The notes: generated from the sequence alone by a model not told the origin. Shown: positions 1 to 8,483, numbered from the stretch's first letter. The stretch is DNA of 64,000 nt from Deltaproteobacteria bacterium (GCA_016178705.1 JACOST010000028.1:316951-380950), one strand, 5' to 3'. Program-made: numbers and translations.

Positions 1-188
1 TCGCCGAGCCACTCAATCAGACCTTGGCGGCGTTTCCGGCGCTGCAGCTCGGCTCGTATCCGAAGATGAACGAGCCCGACTATCGCGTACGGGTCACGCT
101 CGAATCGAAAGATCGCGAGTACGTCGAGCGGGCACTGGCGCATTTGGTCAGCTTGCTGCCTCCGGATGCCGTAGTGCGGACGGAATGA
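1..188 (+). CDS. C-terminal end of a CinA-like (MoaB/Mog fold) protein, partial
   Basis: Open from the window edge in the frame beginning at base 3, ending in TGA at 186-188; about 61 residues are visible. The segment FPALQLGSYPKM followed by a strand-helix-strand rich in charged residues resembles the C-terminal part of the molybdopterin-binding-like domain found in CinA and related proteins, where a phrase of the type 'FP..eiGSYP' precedes a small alpha/beta subdomain. The N-terminal catalytic or binding region lies outside the window, so the exact family member cannot be settled. The next gene starts 60 bases downstream in the same direction. Confidence 0.5.
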   Translation, partial: AEPLNQTLAAFPALQLGSYPKMNEPDYRVRVTLESKDREYVERALAHLVSLLPPDAVVRTE

Positions 189-248
189 AGCGGACAGAGT
201 GAAGTCGACAGAGAGAAGTGGATTGGAACCTTTGGAAGGAGGTGCGTG

Positions 249-584
249 ATGAGGCGGAGACTGGTGACGATGGTGATGCTGGCGGCGCTGCTGGTGGCGA
301 GCCGGCCGAGTTGGGCCAAGGAATCGAACGACAACTACGGTCGCGAAGCGGGATACGGAACGCTGGCGGCTTTGTCGACTATGGTCTACGGTCCGTTGAA
401 GATGGTGTATTCGCTGCTCGGCGGGTTCACCGGCGGCCTAGCTTATTTGGTCACTGTGGGTGACTTGGAGACGGCGGAAAAAGTCTGGAGCGTGTCGATG
501 GGCGGCACCTACGTGGTGACGCCGGGGATGCTCCGCGGCGAGGAAGAGTTCCTCGTCAACGGCGCGACGCACGAAAAAGAGTGA
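249..584 (+). CDS. small exported protein of unknown function
   Basis: A 111-residue protein with a clear cleavable signal peptide: MRRR, a hydrophobic stretch to about residue 18, then a likely cleavage after SWA. A second hydrophobic, Gly-rich segment covers roughly residues 44-70, so the mature protein may sit in a membrane. The final third (GGTYVVTPGMLRGEEE) looks conserved in character but I do not recognise a family with a known function. ATG 249 is preferred over the GTG just before it because GGAAGGAGG at 234-242 lies at ideal spacing. It may form a pair with the next gene, 62 bases downstream. Confidence 0.7.
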   Translation: MRRRLVTMVMLAALLVASRPSWAKESNDNYGREAGYGTLAALSTMVYGPLKMVYSLLGGFTGGLAYLVTVGDLETAEKVWSVSMGGTYVVTPGMLRGEEEFLVNGATHEKE

Positions 585-646
585 CGGTCGCTGCGTTCGC
601 GCCGGGCGCGGGCGGAGCGCACGGCGCGAACAGGGGGGAGAAGGCT

Positions 647-1270
647 ATGAACAAGAACGTGATCATTGGACTCGTAGCCGTGGTGGTCGTCGGGGTCGGC
701 GGCTTCTTCGGGTATCAGTACATGCAGTTGCAAGCCCAAGCGAAGAAGTGGGCGGGGCCGCACAAGGAAATCGTCGAAGAGAAGGTCACCAAGGACGGCG
801 CGGTGACCACCTTGCATTTCGTCTCCCTGGTCGATGTGCCGCTGGCAGCGGTCGAGAACGTGTTGTGGACTCCCGAACGCGGGCAAGAGATGATCGAGAA
901 CATCACGCTGTCGAAGCTGCTCAAGTCCGAGGGCAATACCAAGCTGCTCGAGATGAATGTGCGTGCGCTCAATCTGCCGCTGCAATTCTACACGATGCAG
1001 TTCACGCATGACCCCGAGCATCACCGCATCAGTTTCAAGACGGTCGAATCGCAGGCGCAAGATCTCGAAGGGGAGTACGTGTTGGAACCCTCACCGGACG
1101 GGAAGAGCACGCGGGTCGACTACACCTCGAAGTCGAAGGACAAGATCGCGCTGCCGTTTCCCCAATCGGTGGTCGACAGCGCCAACCGCGAGATCTTCGT
1201 CAACACCATGCGCGGCGTGAAGAAGGGGGCGCAGCAAAACGCCGCCGGCAGCGCTGCGCCGCCGGCGTAA
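647..1270 (+). CDS. membrane-anchored SRPBCC/START-like protein
   Basis: 207 residues. One N-terminal transmembrane helix (about residues 5-25) anchors a soluble domain outside the cytoplasm. That domain has the beta-helix-beta pattern of the SRPBCC (polyketide cyclase/START) fold: a strand with 'TLHFVSLVDVPLAAVENVLWTPERGQEMIENI', then alternating strands and a long C-terminal helix. SRPBCC proteins bind hydrophobic ligands, but the ligand cannot be read from the sequence. The start at ATG 647 is supported by GGGGGGAGAAGG just upstream; the open frame extends 22 codons further up without a good ribosome site. The Ala/Pro tail is low complexity. Confidence 0.7.
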   Translation: MNKNVIIGLVAVVVVGVGGFFGYQYMQLQAQAKKWAGPHKEIVEEKVTKDGAVTTLHFVSLVDVPLAAVENVLWTPERGQEMIENITLSKLLKSEGNTKLLEMNVRALNLPLQFYTMQFTHDPEHHRISFKTVESQAQDLEGEYVLEPSPDGKSTRVDYTSKSKDKIALPFPQSVVDSANREIFVNTMRGVKKGAQQNAAGSAAPPA

Positions 1271-1309
1271 CCCCCTAGCCAGCGTCGCGCCTGACATTCC
1301 ACCTCGTAG

Positions 1310-1327
1310 GGTCCGCTATTGCGGACC
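1310..1327. terminator. possible hairpin terminator
   Basis: GGTCCGC and GCGGACC form a perfect 7-bp stem with a TATT loop, 40 bases after the stop of the SRPBCC gene. There is no T-run after it, so a rho-independent role is uncertain. Confidence 0.35.
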
Positions 1328-1340
1328 GTCCGTGGTCAAC

Positions 1341-1378
1341 ATTGATCGATCCATCGATATCTGGATCGAGAAATCAAT
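1341..1378. promoter_or_regulatory. AT-rich inverted repeat, candidate operator
   Basis: The left arm ATTGATCGATCCA (1341-1353) and right arm TGGATCGAGAAATCAAT (1362-1378) form an imperfect palindrome centred on TCGATATC, ending 20 bases before the start of a citrate synthase-like gene that has its own N-terminal DNA-binding domain. It is conspicuously AT-rich for this genome. Autoregulation is an inference from position only. Confidence 0.4.
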
Positions 1379-1398
1379 GCGTAGTAGAGAGAGGCGCG

Positions 1399-2604
1399 AT
1401 GTCCGCCTTTCTCTCCGCCGCCGAGGCCGCTGCCGAACTCGGTATCAACTTACCCACGTTGTACGCGTACGTCAGTCGCGGGCTGATTCGCTCCGAAGCG
1501 GAAGGCAAGGCGCGCCGGCGGCGTTATCTCGCCGACGACATCTGGCTGCTCAAGCAACGTAAGCAGCATCGCCGCGATCCCAGCAAGGCGGCGCAGGAGG
1601 CGTTGCACTGGGGCATGCCGGTGTTGGAGTCGCGCCTCTCGGTCATCCACGACGGCAGGCTGTACTACGTCGGACGCGACGTGGTGACGCTGGCGCAAAC
1701 GTGTACGATCGAACAGGTCGCGGCGCTGTTGTGGATGGGCGACATCACCGCGCCGTTTCCCGATGAACTGCTCGTCCCGCCGGAGTGGAAGACGCTGACT
1801 CAGGTGGCGACGGGGTTGCCACCGCTCGAAGCGCTCCAGGTCCTCTTGCCGGTGGCTGCGGCGCACGATCCGTACGCCTACGACATCCGACCGACGGCAG
1901 TGCAGCGCGCTGGCGCGCGCATTCTGCGACTGCTCGCCGCCGCGGCGGTGGGTGCACGGCCGACGCGCGAGCCGATCGCGCAGGTGTTGCAGCGCCGATG
2001 GGCACCGAAAGAACCGGCGGTCGCCGCGTTGCTACAAGCCGCGTTGGTGCTGTACGCGGACAACGGGCTGAATCCATCGAGCTTCACCGCGCGCTGCGTC
2101 GCCTCGGCAGGTTCGACGCCGTACGCGCTGGTCGCCGCCGGACTCGCTGCGTTACAGGGCTCGAAGCACGGCGGCGCCTGCGAGCGCGCGCAAGGCATGC
2201 TGGTAGAAGTGGGCGAAGCGCGCAGCGCGCAACGCGCGGTGATGGCGCGCATGCGACGGGGTGAAGCAGTGCCCGGCTTCGGTCATCCGTTGTACCCCGC
2301 AGGCGATCCCCGCGGCGCGTTCCTCATGCGGCTGGTCGCCGAGCATCGTCCGAAGTCGCCTGGAGTCAAACTCGCCGTGGCCCTTGCCGCTGCGGTGCGC
2401 GAGTTGATGAACGAGCACCCGACCGTCGACTTCGGTGTGGTGACGCTGTGTCGAGCGCTCGGCCTACCCGCCGGCGCGGCGCTGTCGCTGCTCGGCGTTG
2501 GCCGTATCGTCGGCTGGATCGCGCACGGGCTCGAACAATATCAAGAAGGCCGCGAGATCCGTCCGCGTGCGCGTTACGCTGGCGACCTGCCGCGTAGTGA
2601 ATGA
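1399..2604 (+). CDS. citrate synthase-family protein with N-terminal DNA-binding (HTH) domain
   Basis: 401 residues. Residues 1-50 form a MerR/excisionase-type helix-turn-helix (FLSAAEAAAELGINLPTLYA, then a basic wing RRRRYL). Residues 70-395 are a citrate synthase fold. The three catalytic positions are present: His257 in KHGGA, His296 in GFGHPLYP and Asp344 in VDFG. One deviation: the usual ADHxxN-type oxaloacetate-binding motif reads ADNGLN (about 220-225), with Asn in place of His. HTH-citrate synthase fusions are a known family, but their substrate (citrate or 2-methylcitrate) and whether they regulate transcription are not settled by sequence. ATG 1399 is chosen because the HTH begins there; an upstream extension would run through the palindrome at 1341-1378. 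Confidence 0.85.
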   Translation: MSAFLSAAEAAAELGINLPTLYAYVSRGLIRSEAEGKARRRRYLADDIWLLKQRKQHRRDPSKAAQEALHWGMPVLESRLSVIHDGRLYYVGRDVVTLAQTCTIEQVAALLWMGDITAPFPDELLVPPEWKTLTQVATGLPPLEALQVLLPVAAAHDPYAYDIRPTAVQRAGARILRLLAAAAVGARPTREPIAQVLQRRWAPKEPAVAALLQAALVLYADNGLNPSSFTARCVASAGSTPYALVAAGLAALQGSKHGGACERAQGMLVEVGEARSAQRAVMARMRRGEAVPGFGHPLYPAGDPRGAFLMRLVAEHRPKSPGVKLAVALAAAVRELMNEHPTVDFGVVTLCRALGLPAGAALSLLGVGRIVGWIAHGLEQYQEGREIRPRARYAGDLPRSE

Positions 2605-2614
2605 CTCCCCGCCA

Positions 2615-3025
2615 ATGTCCGCACGGTTCTGGCTCCACGTTCATCCGCTGCTGGCGTTGATTGCGGTGGCGATGCTCGCCTACGTCGGACAACTCGGCTT
2701 CCGCGGTCGCCAGGCGCGTCGCGGCGGTGCGGCGATGCTCCGCCGCCACGCGCGGATCACGCCTTACGTGTACGCGCTGGTGCTGATCAACTGGATGCTT
2801 GGCGTGACCTCGGTGTGGTTGGGGCGCGACGATCTCGACCTTGCTGCCAGCGGCCATTTTAAAGTTGGGTGCTATCTGGTGGTGACGCTCACCGCCGCGC
2901 TGCTGCTGTCGCGCTGGATCGATCGGGTGCCGAATGGCCGCACGATTCATCCGTTGCTGGGGGCGCTGGCGGTACTGCTGGCGGGGTTTCAACTCTTCCT
3001 CGGCTTGCAGATCATGCCGAAGTGA
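2615..3025 (+). CDS. four-helix membrane protein, DUF4079-like
   Basis: 136 residues with four predicted transmembrane helices (about 8-28, 47-66, 78-96, 109-130). His residues sit near helix ends (HVHP, RRHARI, SGHFK, TIHP), a pattern seen in DUF4079 and cytochrome b561-like four-helix proteins. The arrangement 'HP...R.R......H......INWMLGV' followed by 'GHFKVG' matches my recollection of DUF4079. A haem-binding role is possible but not shown. The start codon lies 10 bases after the citrate synthase stop, so the two are probably co-transcribed. Confidence 0.55.
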   Translation: MSARFWLHVHPLLALIAVAMLAYVGQLGFRGRQARRGGAAMLRRHARITPYVYALVLINWMLGVTSVWLGRDDLDLAASGHFKVGCYLVVTLTAALLLSRWIDRVPNGRTIHPLLGALAVLLAGFQLFLGLQIMPK

Positions 3026-3055
3026 AGGACAGTCCGGAGACAATCGGAGGTTCTC

Positions 3056-4096
3056 ATGCGCGGAATCATCTTTCACGGTCCTCACGATGTGCGAGTCGAA
3101 TCGGTCCCCGACCCGCGGCTCGCTGATTCACGCGGCGCGATCGTGCGCGTGACCCGGGCATCGATCTGCGGCTCTGACCTCCACCTCTACCACGGCACGG
3201 TGCCCGCCGAGCCGGGCGTAGTGATCGGTCACGAGTGTGTCGGCGTCATCGAAGATGTCGGGCGCGACGTGCGCCGATTCAAGAAGGGCGATCGCGTGAT
3301 CGTGCCCGGCGTCGTGGGCTGTGGCGACTGCGAGCCGTGCCGCCGCGGCTATCCGGTCGGCTGCGTGAACTTCTTCAACAAGGTGTACGGCATCGTGAAG
3401 GACCTCCCCGGTGGACAAGCCGAGGCGATTGTGGTGCCGAATGCCGACGCCAATCTTTACCCATCGCCGTCGGAGCTGAGCGATGAGCAAGTGTTGTTTC
3501 TCACCGACATCCTTCCCACCGGGTACTACGCGGCGCAGAACGCCAACATCAAGCCTGGTCAGACGGTGGTGGTCGTCGGTTGTGGGCCGGTCGGATTGTT
3601 CGCGCTGCTGAGCGCGCAGCTCTTCGGTGCGGCGCAGATCTTCGCCGTCGACAAAGTGGGCTATCGGCTCGAACGCGCGAAGCAGTATGGGGCAATTGCT
3701 ATCGATGCGAGCAAGGAAGACGTGCAGCAGCGGATTTTCGAAGCCACCGACGGCCGCGGTGCCCACGCGGTGGTCGAGGCCGTCGGTGCGCAGGAGACGG
3801 TCCATCTCGCGTTCCAGCTCGTTCGCATCGGCGGCACGGTGTCGGTGGTCGGCGTCCTCATCAACGACGACTTCAGCTTCCCGATGGGCACGGCGTTGAT
3901 GAAGGACCTCACGTTCCGCATCGGCCTGGTCAACGTGATCGGGTTCATCCCCACGCTCCTGCCGCTGGTGCGGTCGGGGCGCCTCGATCCGACGAAATTA
4001 ATTTCGCACCACATGCCGCTAGCCGAGGGGGCCGAGGCATACCAGCTCTTCGCCGGCCGCACCGACGGTTGCCTGAAAATCGCGTTGCAGCCGTAA
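3056..4096 (+). CDS. zinc-dependent alcohol dehydrogenase, formaldehyde-dehydrogenase-like MDR family
   Basis: 346 residues, the normal length for a medium-chain dehydrogenase/reductase. Catalytic zinc ligands: Cys38 (ICGSD), His59-Glu60 (GHECVG) and Asp151 (TDILPTGYY). Structural zinc ligands: Cys89, Cys92, Cys95 and Cys103. The Rossmann motif GCGPVG is at 175-180, and Asp199 at the end of strand two points to NAD rather than NADP. The 'DILPTGYYAA' phrase is typical of the formaldehyde-dehydrogenase-like branch, so an alcohol or a formaldehyde adduct is a plausible substrate, though the real one is unknown. GGAGG lies 8 bases before ATG 3056. Formaldehyde handling would fit the amine dehydrogenase operon far downstream, but that link is speculative. 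Confidence 0.85.
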   Translation: MRGIIFHGPHDVRVESVPDPRLADSRGAIVRVTRASICGSDLHLYHGTVPAEPGVVIGHECVGVIEDVGRDVRRFKKGDRVIVPGVVGCGDCEPCRRGYPVGCVNFFNKVYGIVKDLPGGQAEAIVVPNADANLYPSPSELSDEQVLFLTDILPTGYYAAQNANIKPGQTVVVVGCGPVGLFALLSAQLFGAAQIFAVDKVGYRLERAKQYGAIAIDASKEDVQQRIFEATDGRGAHAVVEAVGAQETVHLAFQLVRIGGTVSVVGVLINDDFSFPMGTALMKDLTFRIGLVNVIGFIPTLLPLVRSGRLDPTKLISHHMPLAEGAEAYQLFAGRTDGCLKIALQP

Positions 4097-4169
4097 CGAT
4101 CGCGTCGATCCTGCCTCGAAAAAACCGGGGCCAAAGCCACAGACACTTGAGGCGCATGCTTTTCCAGCA

Positions 4170-5612
4170 TCACCGCGCTTTGTCCAAAGTCGCCAAGGTA
4201 AGCGGACCGCCGCTGGCATTCGCCAGGCGGATTAGGCCGTCGAACGCGGCGAACTTGTAAGCCATCGTGTACGTCGGTGTGGCGAACGTCAGGCGGTTGA
4301 AAAGATCGATCGTGCCGTCCCCGTGGATCGTGGCCTGTCCGAGTGCAATCAGTTCCGAGGCGATGTCGCCAAGAATATGTACTCCGAGTAGCCGCCGGTC
4401 GTCGCGACGGAATACAAGTTTCAACATCCCTTCCGGGTGGCCCGAGATGATGCCGCGCGCCAGTGTCGCGAAATTGCAACGACCCACCTCGTAGCCGATG
4501 CCTTGTTCCTTAGCCTGATCCTCCGTGAGACCAACCGCAGCGATCTCCGGCACCGAGTACACCGCCGACACAGGCAACGGGTCCAACCTCTCTTTGAACC
4601 CGAGACCGAAAGCATGACAGGCCGCCACTCGACCTTGCTCCATTGAGATCGAAGCGAGGGAGGGCCCGATCAGGTCACCGGCCGCGTAGATCCCCTCGAC
4701 GTTAGTGCGGAAATGTTCGTCCACAACCACCCTGCCGCGGGCGTTGATCTGGACGCCGGCTTCGGCCAGACCGAGCCCATCGGTGTTGACCGACCGGCCC
4801 GCCGCAAACAGCACGATATCCGGGCGCAGCACTTCGCCGCTGTCCAGGGTGACGTGCAGTTCGCCATTGATCCGCCCCGTCGCACTGACGCGCGAGCTCA
4901 GCGCCACGCGAATCCCCATGTTCTCGAATACGCTGGCAGCCAGTTGCGACATCTCGCTATCCATGTTGGCCAATAGGCGCCCACTGCTGTCGACTAACGT
5001 AACGGAGATGCCGAACGCGGCGAAAATCGATGCGTACTCACAGCCGATGGCGCCGCCTCCAATGACGACTACGCTCTTGGGAATGCCCTGCAGCGAAGGC
5101 AGGCTCTCGGAATCGAAAATGCCCGGATCGTCGAATGGGATGTTTGGCGGACGGGACGGGTGCGAACCTGTAGCGAGGAGAATGCGGCTGGCGGAGAGAA
5201 CGCGCTCCTGCCCCTCGCCGTCTCGCGGAGTCACGAGCACTGTCCGGTTCGGCCCCAGACGCGCCGCGCCGTAAAGGACTTTGATGCCAAGCGTGGCAAA
5301 GTGAGAGCGTGTGGCTTCCTGCATTTCCGAACACACTTGTGCGGTCCGTGAGCGCATGCGTTCAACCGCACGCCCCGTGTCCACCTGGGCCGTCAGCCCG
5401 TACAGGTCGCGATCCTGGAAGCCAGTGAGGTAGAGCGCGGCCGTGCGCAGCGTCTTGGTTGGTGCGCCACCCGTTGTGACCACTTCGCCGCCTAGGACTT
5501 TGCGCTCGATCACCAGCGTTCGCTGTCCGAAGAGGGTTGCCACCGCAGCCGCGCCTTGACCGGCCGGGCCGCCACCGATCACGATGAAATCGTACTCGCT
5601 GCTTTCAGTCAT
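4170..5612 (-). CDS. FAD/NAD(P) disulfide-reductase-family flavoprotein, soluble-transhydrogenase-like, without redox cysteines
   Basis: 480 residues. FAD-binding GGGPAG is at 13-18 and the internal NAD(P) motif (VVVIGGGAIGCEYASIF) is mid-protein, followed by the second FAD motif TNVEGIYAAGDL and a dimerisation domain. Overall similarity is closest to soluble pyridine nucleotide transhydrogenase (SthA): GCEYASIF, IYDSDS-like FDSESLPSL, and VYSVPEIAAVGLTE. The redox site that reads GGTCxNxGCxPSK in lipoamide dehydrogenases here reads GGEVVTTGGAPTK (41-53): both Cys positions are lost, including the single Cys kept in SthA. The C-terminal His-Glu pair is also absent. It therefore cannot do dithiol chemistry; hydride transfer between nicotinamide cofactors is the likelier role. 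It is the last gene of the minus-strand DyP block. Confidence 0.8.
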   Translation of the reverse strand: MTESSEYDFIVIGGGPAGQGAAAVATLFGQRTLVIERKVLGGEVVTTGGAPTKTLRTAALYLTGFQDRDLYGLTAQVDTGRAVERMRSRTAQVCSEMQEATRSHFATLGIKVLYGAARLGPNRTVLVTPRDGEGQERVLSASRILLATGSHPSRPPNIPFDDPGIFDSESLPSLQGIPKSVVVIGGGAIGCEYASIFAAFGISVTLVDSSGRLLANMDSEMSQLAASVFENMGIRVALSSRVSATGRINGELHVTLDSGEVLRPDIVLFAAGRSVNTDGLGLAEAGVQINARGRVVVDEHFRTNVEGIYAAGDLIGPSLASISMEQGRVAACHAFGLGFKERLDPLPVSAVYSVPEIAAVGLTEDQAKEQGIGYEVGRCNFATLARGIISGHPEGMLKLVFRRDDRRLLGVHILGDIASELIALGQATIHGDGTIDLFNRLTFATPTYTMAYKFAAFDGLIRLANASGGPLTLATLDKAR

Positions 5613-5672
5613 GAGCCTCCTCTCCGTTGCTGGAATGCTTCCTGCCGCCAGTTCCTTCGTGTGCTTCTTTAT

Positions 5673-6536
5673 TCAGGTCCCCAGGGATTCCGCGACCATC
5701 TGCTCTTTGCGCCATTTGGTGTACGGCATCGTCGCTAGCGAGGTGGTGATCTCGTAGATGACGATGATCACCATCGTGGACTTGGCGGGGAAGTTCAGCG
5801 CCGCGATGAGCGCGGCTATGCCGGTCTCGCGCGAGCAGGCGGCGATAGCTAGCGACGCACGATCGCCGGGGTGCGGCCCGCCAAGCCAGTGTCCGACAGC
5901 GAGCGCCACGCCGGACAAACCGGCAATCACCAGGAATGAAGCCAGGCCGATGTCCCAGATGCCGGAGAAATTCAGCACAAAGAGACTGAGCAAGCTCACT
6001 GGCCGCGCATAACCGGCCGCCGCGCTCAACGGCTCATCGATGCGTTCGGCAAACCTGGGCACCAGGCGCCGGAGCAGCGCGCCCGCCGCCAGCGGCACGA
6101 GGAAGGTCAGCGCGACGACCTTCGCCACTCGCAGCGGCGGAACGCTGGCATCAGCGGCGAGCGGCAGCGCCGTCAAGATGGCGAGCGACAGGGGGACTGT
6201 AATCACCGCCAGAAGTGACATGGTGATCAGCAGACTGAAGACATAGGGCGGGTTGCCACCCAGCTCCAGCATCTCCTTTGGAGCAGTGGTCTCGGCGGAT
6301 GAGATGGCCAACAGCGTGAGGCCGATCTTGACGTTCAGCGGCAGCGGCACCAACCCTAGCACTGCCCCCGTTACCATGGGCACGACGACATACTTGGCAA
6401 GGAATGTGCGGACGAGCAGGCCGGGGTGGCGGAATAGAAAGAACGGCTCGGCGAGGTGCGCCTTGAAACCCAAGGTCAGGATGGAGGCGAACAACGCGAC
6501 CCCGAGAGCGAAGACAGCAATCGGCTCGGCGCTCAT
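5673..6536 (-). CDS. bile acid:sodium symporter (SBF/BASS) family transporter, copy 2
   Basis: 287 residues, almost entirely hydrophobic, with nine to ten predicted helices; the usual size for the SBF/BASS superfamily. It is a paralogue of the adjacent gene: both share TVPLSLAILTALPLAA, ASVPPL followed by VAKV, and an ALAVGHWLGG-containing segment. The segment ELGGNPPYVFSLLITMS corresponds to the family's discontinuous-helix region. Substrate unknown (bile acids, organic acids or sulfonates are all seen in the family). The start at ATG 6536 is conservative; an upstream ATG at 6581 would add 15 residues. It follows copy 1 closely on the same strand. Confidence 0.75.
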   Translation of the reverse strand: MSAEPIAVFALGVALFASILTLGFKAHLAEPFFLFRHPGLLVRTFLAKYVVVPMVTGAVLGLVPLPLNVKIGLTLLAISSAETTAPKEMLELGGNPPYVFSLLITMSLLAVITVPLSLAILTALPLAADASVPPLRVAKVVALTFLVPLAAGALLRRLVPRFAERIDEPLSAAAGYARPVSLLSLFVLNFSGIWDIGLASFLVIAGLSGVALAVGHWLGGPHPGDRASLAIAACSRETGIAALIAALNFPAKSTMVIIVIYEITTSLATMPYTKWRKEQMVAESLGT

Positions 6537-6586
6537 CCGATCACGAAAAAATCGTACTCGTTGCTCGCGGCATGACTTCATCCTGA

Positions 6587-7474
6587 CTATGAACTCGGCT
6601 GTTGGGCTGCAGACGAGCTAGTGGGCCGCGCGGCGATCTGGTTCTTGCACCATTTCGTGTACGGGATCATCACCAGCAGTGTGACGATCTTGTAGATGAG
6701 GATCATCACCATGGCCTGCCGGTCGGCGAAGTTCAGCGCCGCGATGAGCGCAGCTACCCCGGTGTTCCGCTCGGCAGTGGCGATGGCGAGGGCCGTGCGG
6801 TCGCCGGGATCCGATCCGCCAAGCCAGTGTCCGACGGCGAGTGCCACGATGGTCAAGACAGCAATAGCCAGGTAGTCAAGCACACCTGTTTTTTGCCAGA
6901 TGGCGGTGAAATTCAGCGCGAGCAGACCCAGCAGTGTCGCTAGGAGCACACTACCGGCCCCTTTGTTCAACGGCCCGGTGATGCGATCGGCGACGCGCGG
7001 CCACAGGCGACCGAAGATCGCACCCATCGCCAGTGGCAGGAGGACGGTCACGGCGATGACCTTTGCCACTTGCAGCGGCGGAACGCTGGCGTTCGCAGCC
7101 AACGGCAACGCTGTGAGAATGGCGAGCGAAAGCGGAACGGTGATCACCGCCAGCAGCGAGGTAGTGACCAGCAGGCTGTAGACGTAAGGCGGGCCGCCAC
7201 CCAACGCCCGCATCTTGGTCCCCGCGGTGTGCAACACGGGCGAGATGACCAGCAGTGTCAGCCCGATTTTGAGACCGAGCGAAAGCGGCAGCGCGAGGAC
7301 CGAGACCGTCACCACTGGCATCACGACAAACATCGCGACGAACGAGCGTGCAAGCAGTGTCGGGCGACGCCAAAGGTATAGCACGTCGGCGAGAGTCGCC
7401 TGGAAACCCAAAGCCAAGACGGATGCGAATAACGCGATCTGCAGCGCGGTCACGAAGGCTTCTTCTGCGGTCAT
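6587..7474 (-). CDS. bile acid:sodium symporter (SBF/BASS) family transporter, copy 1
   Basis: 295 residues with nine to ten hydrophobic helices and the GGGPPYVYSLLVTTSLL segment typical of the SBF fold. It is clearly homologous to the gene immediately downstream, so the pair arose by tandem duplication. The C-terminus ends in a Ser/Ala-rich cytoplasmic tail. The open frame continues about 65 codons upstream, but that extension overlaps the preceding gene and is Arg/Ser-rich, so ATG 7474 (MTAEEAF) is chosen; it lies 13 bases after the preceding stop. Two different carriers may pair or may import different molecules; sequence alone cannot tell. Confidence 0.75.
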   Translation of the reverse strand: MTAEEAFVTALQIALFASVLALGFQATLADVLYLWRRPTLLARSFVAMFVVMPVVTVSVLALPLSLGLKIGLTLLVISPVLHTAGTKMRALGGGPPYVYSLLVTTSLLAVITVPLSLAILTALPLAANASVPPLQVAKVIAVTVLLPLAMGAIFGRLWPRVADRITGPLNKGAGSVLLATLLGLLALNFTAIWQKTGVLDYLAIAVLTIVALAVGHWLGGSDPGDRTALAIATAERNTGVAALIAALNFADRQAMVMILIYKIVTLLVMIPYTKWCKNQIAARPTSSSAAQQPSS

Positions 7475-7487
7475 CGTTCTGGCTTCC

Positions 7488-8483
7488 TCACATCTTGGCC
7501 AGGTTGCGCCAGAGTTGCTCCAGACTCTTCGCGCCGCCGAAGAAGCCCGACAACAGCGTAAAATCGAAGATGACAACGTCGCCGGCGCGCTTGCCGTCCG
7601 ATGGAACCCAGACCATGGCATTGAACTCTCGATTGCCCGCCTCGACGAAGGGGTGTGGCGGCGCATCAAGATTGATGGGCTGCCGGGCCAGAACCACCGC
7701 GCCCTTCGGGTCGTCGGCGGTCAGAGCATAGTGCGGCAGGTGGTGGTGAAGATTGAAGGTCGTGACGCCCCGCAGCAATCCCCGAGCGTCCAAGTCTGCT
7801 GCGACATTCAGCGGAGCCGGTTGGTTGGTTCCTTTGACTCGGCCCGGGCTGAGTCCGTACTGATTCACGACCGGGATATCGAACGCGGACAATATCGAGC
7901 GAGCAAATCCGCTGAAGCGTTGCTGCCCGCTCACCGTCCAGTCGCCATGGTGGTTGTGTTCCACGATACGGCCCTCCAGATCGTTCGCGGTTCCGACATC
8001 ATGGTGAGGATGGATCACGAGGGAGGTCCCCTCTCGCGCAAGGAACTGCTGCAGCATTTGGACTTCCCCTGGGCCTATTGTCTGAGCGGTGCGCAGGTGA
8101 TCGAGGCTGATCACCATCAGCGTGTCCGTGTCCGCTAGCACCCGCTCGTCGAGGGGTTGGTTGTTTCCGCCCTTGTCCACGCGCTGATGCAACGGTACGG
8201 TCTGGCCGGTAACCTCGCCGACGAACTTTCGAAACGTGTTGAAAGCATTGACGATCCCAATGTCCATCTGGGTGCCGATTCCCTGATCGAGCCCACTCAT
8301 TGACTCGAGCTTGGGCCAGGCTTGCCGGCGAGCCTCCAGCACGGTGATGAAGCGGTTATCCAAATCCGCCACGTCCGCCCCGGCTTCTACCGGATAATTC
8401 CATGAGATGTAGAGTGTGAACCGGCGCTTGCCCGCTTCGTACGTTCGCGGTTTGCTCTGCGTGCTCGTCAACACGGCTGTCAT
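7488..8483 (-). CDS. unknown protein with a possible amidotransferase-like (ThuA/GATase1-like) fold
   Basis: 331 residues, no signal peptide or transmembrane helix. The middle (ADTDTLMVISLDHL, a helix with GPGEVQMLQQFL, then TSLVIHPHHDVG) has the strand-helix-strand layout of ThuA/class-I-amidotransferase-like proteins, and near the C-terminus a strand GDVVIFDFTLLSG resembles the way such proteins end. Histidines are abundant (HPHHD, EHNHHGD, NLHHHLPHY), suggesting a metal site. I cannot assign a function. GGAGG four bases before ATG 8483 makes that start much better than the upstream GTG at 8504. It sits between an outer-membrane barrel gene and two SBF carriers in the DyP block. Confidence 0.6.
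   Translation of the reverse strand: MTAVLTSTQSKPRTYEAGKRRFTLYISWNYPVEAGADVADLDNRFITVLEARRQAWPKLESMSGLDQGIGTQMDIGIVNAFNTFRKFVGEVTGQTVPLHQRVDKGGNNQPLDERVLADTDTLMVISLDHLRTAQTIGPGEVQMLQQFLAREGTSLVIHPHHDVGTANDLEGRIVEHNHHGDWTVSGQQRFSGFARSILSAFDIPVVNQYGLSPGRVKGTNQPAPLNVAADLDARGLLRGVTTFNLHHHLPHYALTADDPKGAVVLARQPINLDAPPHPFVEAGNREFNAMVWVPSDGKRAGDVVIFDFTLLSGFFGGAKSLEQLWRNLAKM

Noticed and set aside
7215-8138. A 307-codon plus-strand frame over the SBF and amidotransferase-like genes
   Set aside because: Antisense shadow; no ribosome site and no family features.
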